Assembly: GCA_033063855.1 (NCBI GenBank)
Contig: CP093831.1
Location: forward strand, 4,712,001-4,776,000
Direction: 5' to 3'
Origin: Smittia aterrima
Lineage: Eukaryota; Arthropoda; Insecta; Diptera; Chironomidae
Length of the DNA stretch: 64,000 nucleotides
Below the pieces are notes generated by a model. The model was not told the origin of the DNA. It saw only the letters and a list, made by a program, of their open reading frames with translations, and did not search any database. Shown here one piece after another: positions 63,520 through 64,000 of this stretch (the stretch's first letter is position 1; each line of letters starts with the position of its first letter). The position numbers were made by a program, and so were the translations under genes.

Positions 63520-64000
63520 ACAAAGCTTTAATTATTATTTCTATTGCGAAAAATTGCTTCAATTATCTCACAGCTCTTAGTTGTGATTGCAAATGTTTGT
63601 AAATTTTTATTAAGATGACATTGACAGTTTCAATTTGAAACAGGCGAGAAACCATTGAGAAATTATACTAAGCCATCGTTATAAGGAAGTGATACATTAT
63701 CAGAGTCTTAATAATTATTATTTCGTGTCTAGAAAATCTTTGTCCGTAAATCTATTGAATCGTAAATAAAAAAAAATATTGCCAAAAATCAACCTAAAGC
63801 GATTTCACTCAAGTGCTCTATTAACAGTCAAGGAATTTCTGAAACGACACGAAACGTGTTTAGCTGATGACGAAGAGAAAGCACGAGCACAAAAATCGAT
63901 AAAGATTAGCCGTTGTGTCTGATTGCTCCGAACTAATCGCATTGTCACGTGGACAAACTTCCTTTCAAAACAAAACAATTCGAAGCTTTGCACAATATTT
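63520..64000. other. 3' flank of the nucleotidase gene
   Basis: Contains the AT-rich 3' UTR with AATAAA at 63765-63770. After that I see nothing that I can identify up to the window end. Confidence 0.6.

Overview
The window is animal, almost certainly insect, nuclear DNA. Genes are split by short introns (about 50-70 nt) with GT-AG ends, there are AATAAA poly(A) signals, and the proteins include insect-type odorant receptors and an arthropod-type Lim1 homeobox protein. The AT-rich, compact gene style suits a dipteran, perhaps a non-biting midge, but the species cannot be fixed from the sequence.

Region 1 (1-7.2 kb) is a tandem duplication. Two effector-caspase genes lie on the minus strand. 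Copy B (3475-4570) is complete. Copy A (61-514) has only its first exon inside the window. Between them, on the plus strand, is the 3' half of an alkaline phosphatase gene, cut at the duplication junction and broken by a frameshift. Copy A's upstream flank carries two insertions (97 bp and about 537 bp) that copy B lacks; they belong to one MITE-like family. Next to copy B is an intact mitochondrial L-threonine 3-dehydrogenase gene (5690-7214, minus).

Region 2 (8.3-14.5 kb) holds two very similar tandem odorant receptor genes (minus), a possible odorant-receptor relic between them, then a convergent housekeeping pair: NSRP1, a splicing regulator (plus), and NDUFA10/ND-42 of respiratory complex I (minus). 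Their stop codons are only 107 bp apart.

Region 3 (14.5-33.4 kb) is a 19-kb stretch with no gene I can support. It abuts Lim1, a LIM-homeobox transcription factor on the minus strand that runs from 33473 to about 55 kb. Its seven coding exons are separated by introns of up to 7.9 kb; the longest cuts the homeodomain inside its recognition helix. The flanking desert and the introns look like the regulatory landscape expected of a developmental regulator, including an apparent excess of POU octamer words. Two small candidate genes sit inside one Lim1 intron: a secreted cysteine-containing peptide (plus) and a two-exon, single-pass membrane microprotein (minus).

Region 4 (55-64 kb) is a further 7-kb non-coding stretch followed by an intact two-exon gene for a CANT1-type calcium-activated nucleotidase (62197-63519, plus).

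All coordinates, splice joins and translations were worked out by hand. No database search was possible, so family names rest on recognised motifs.
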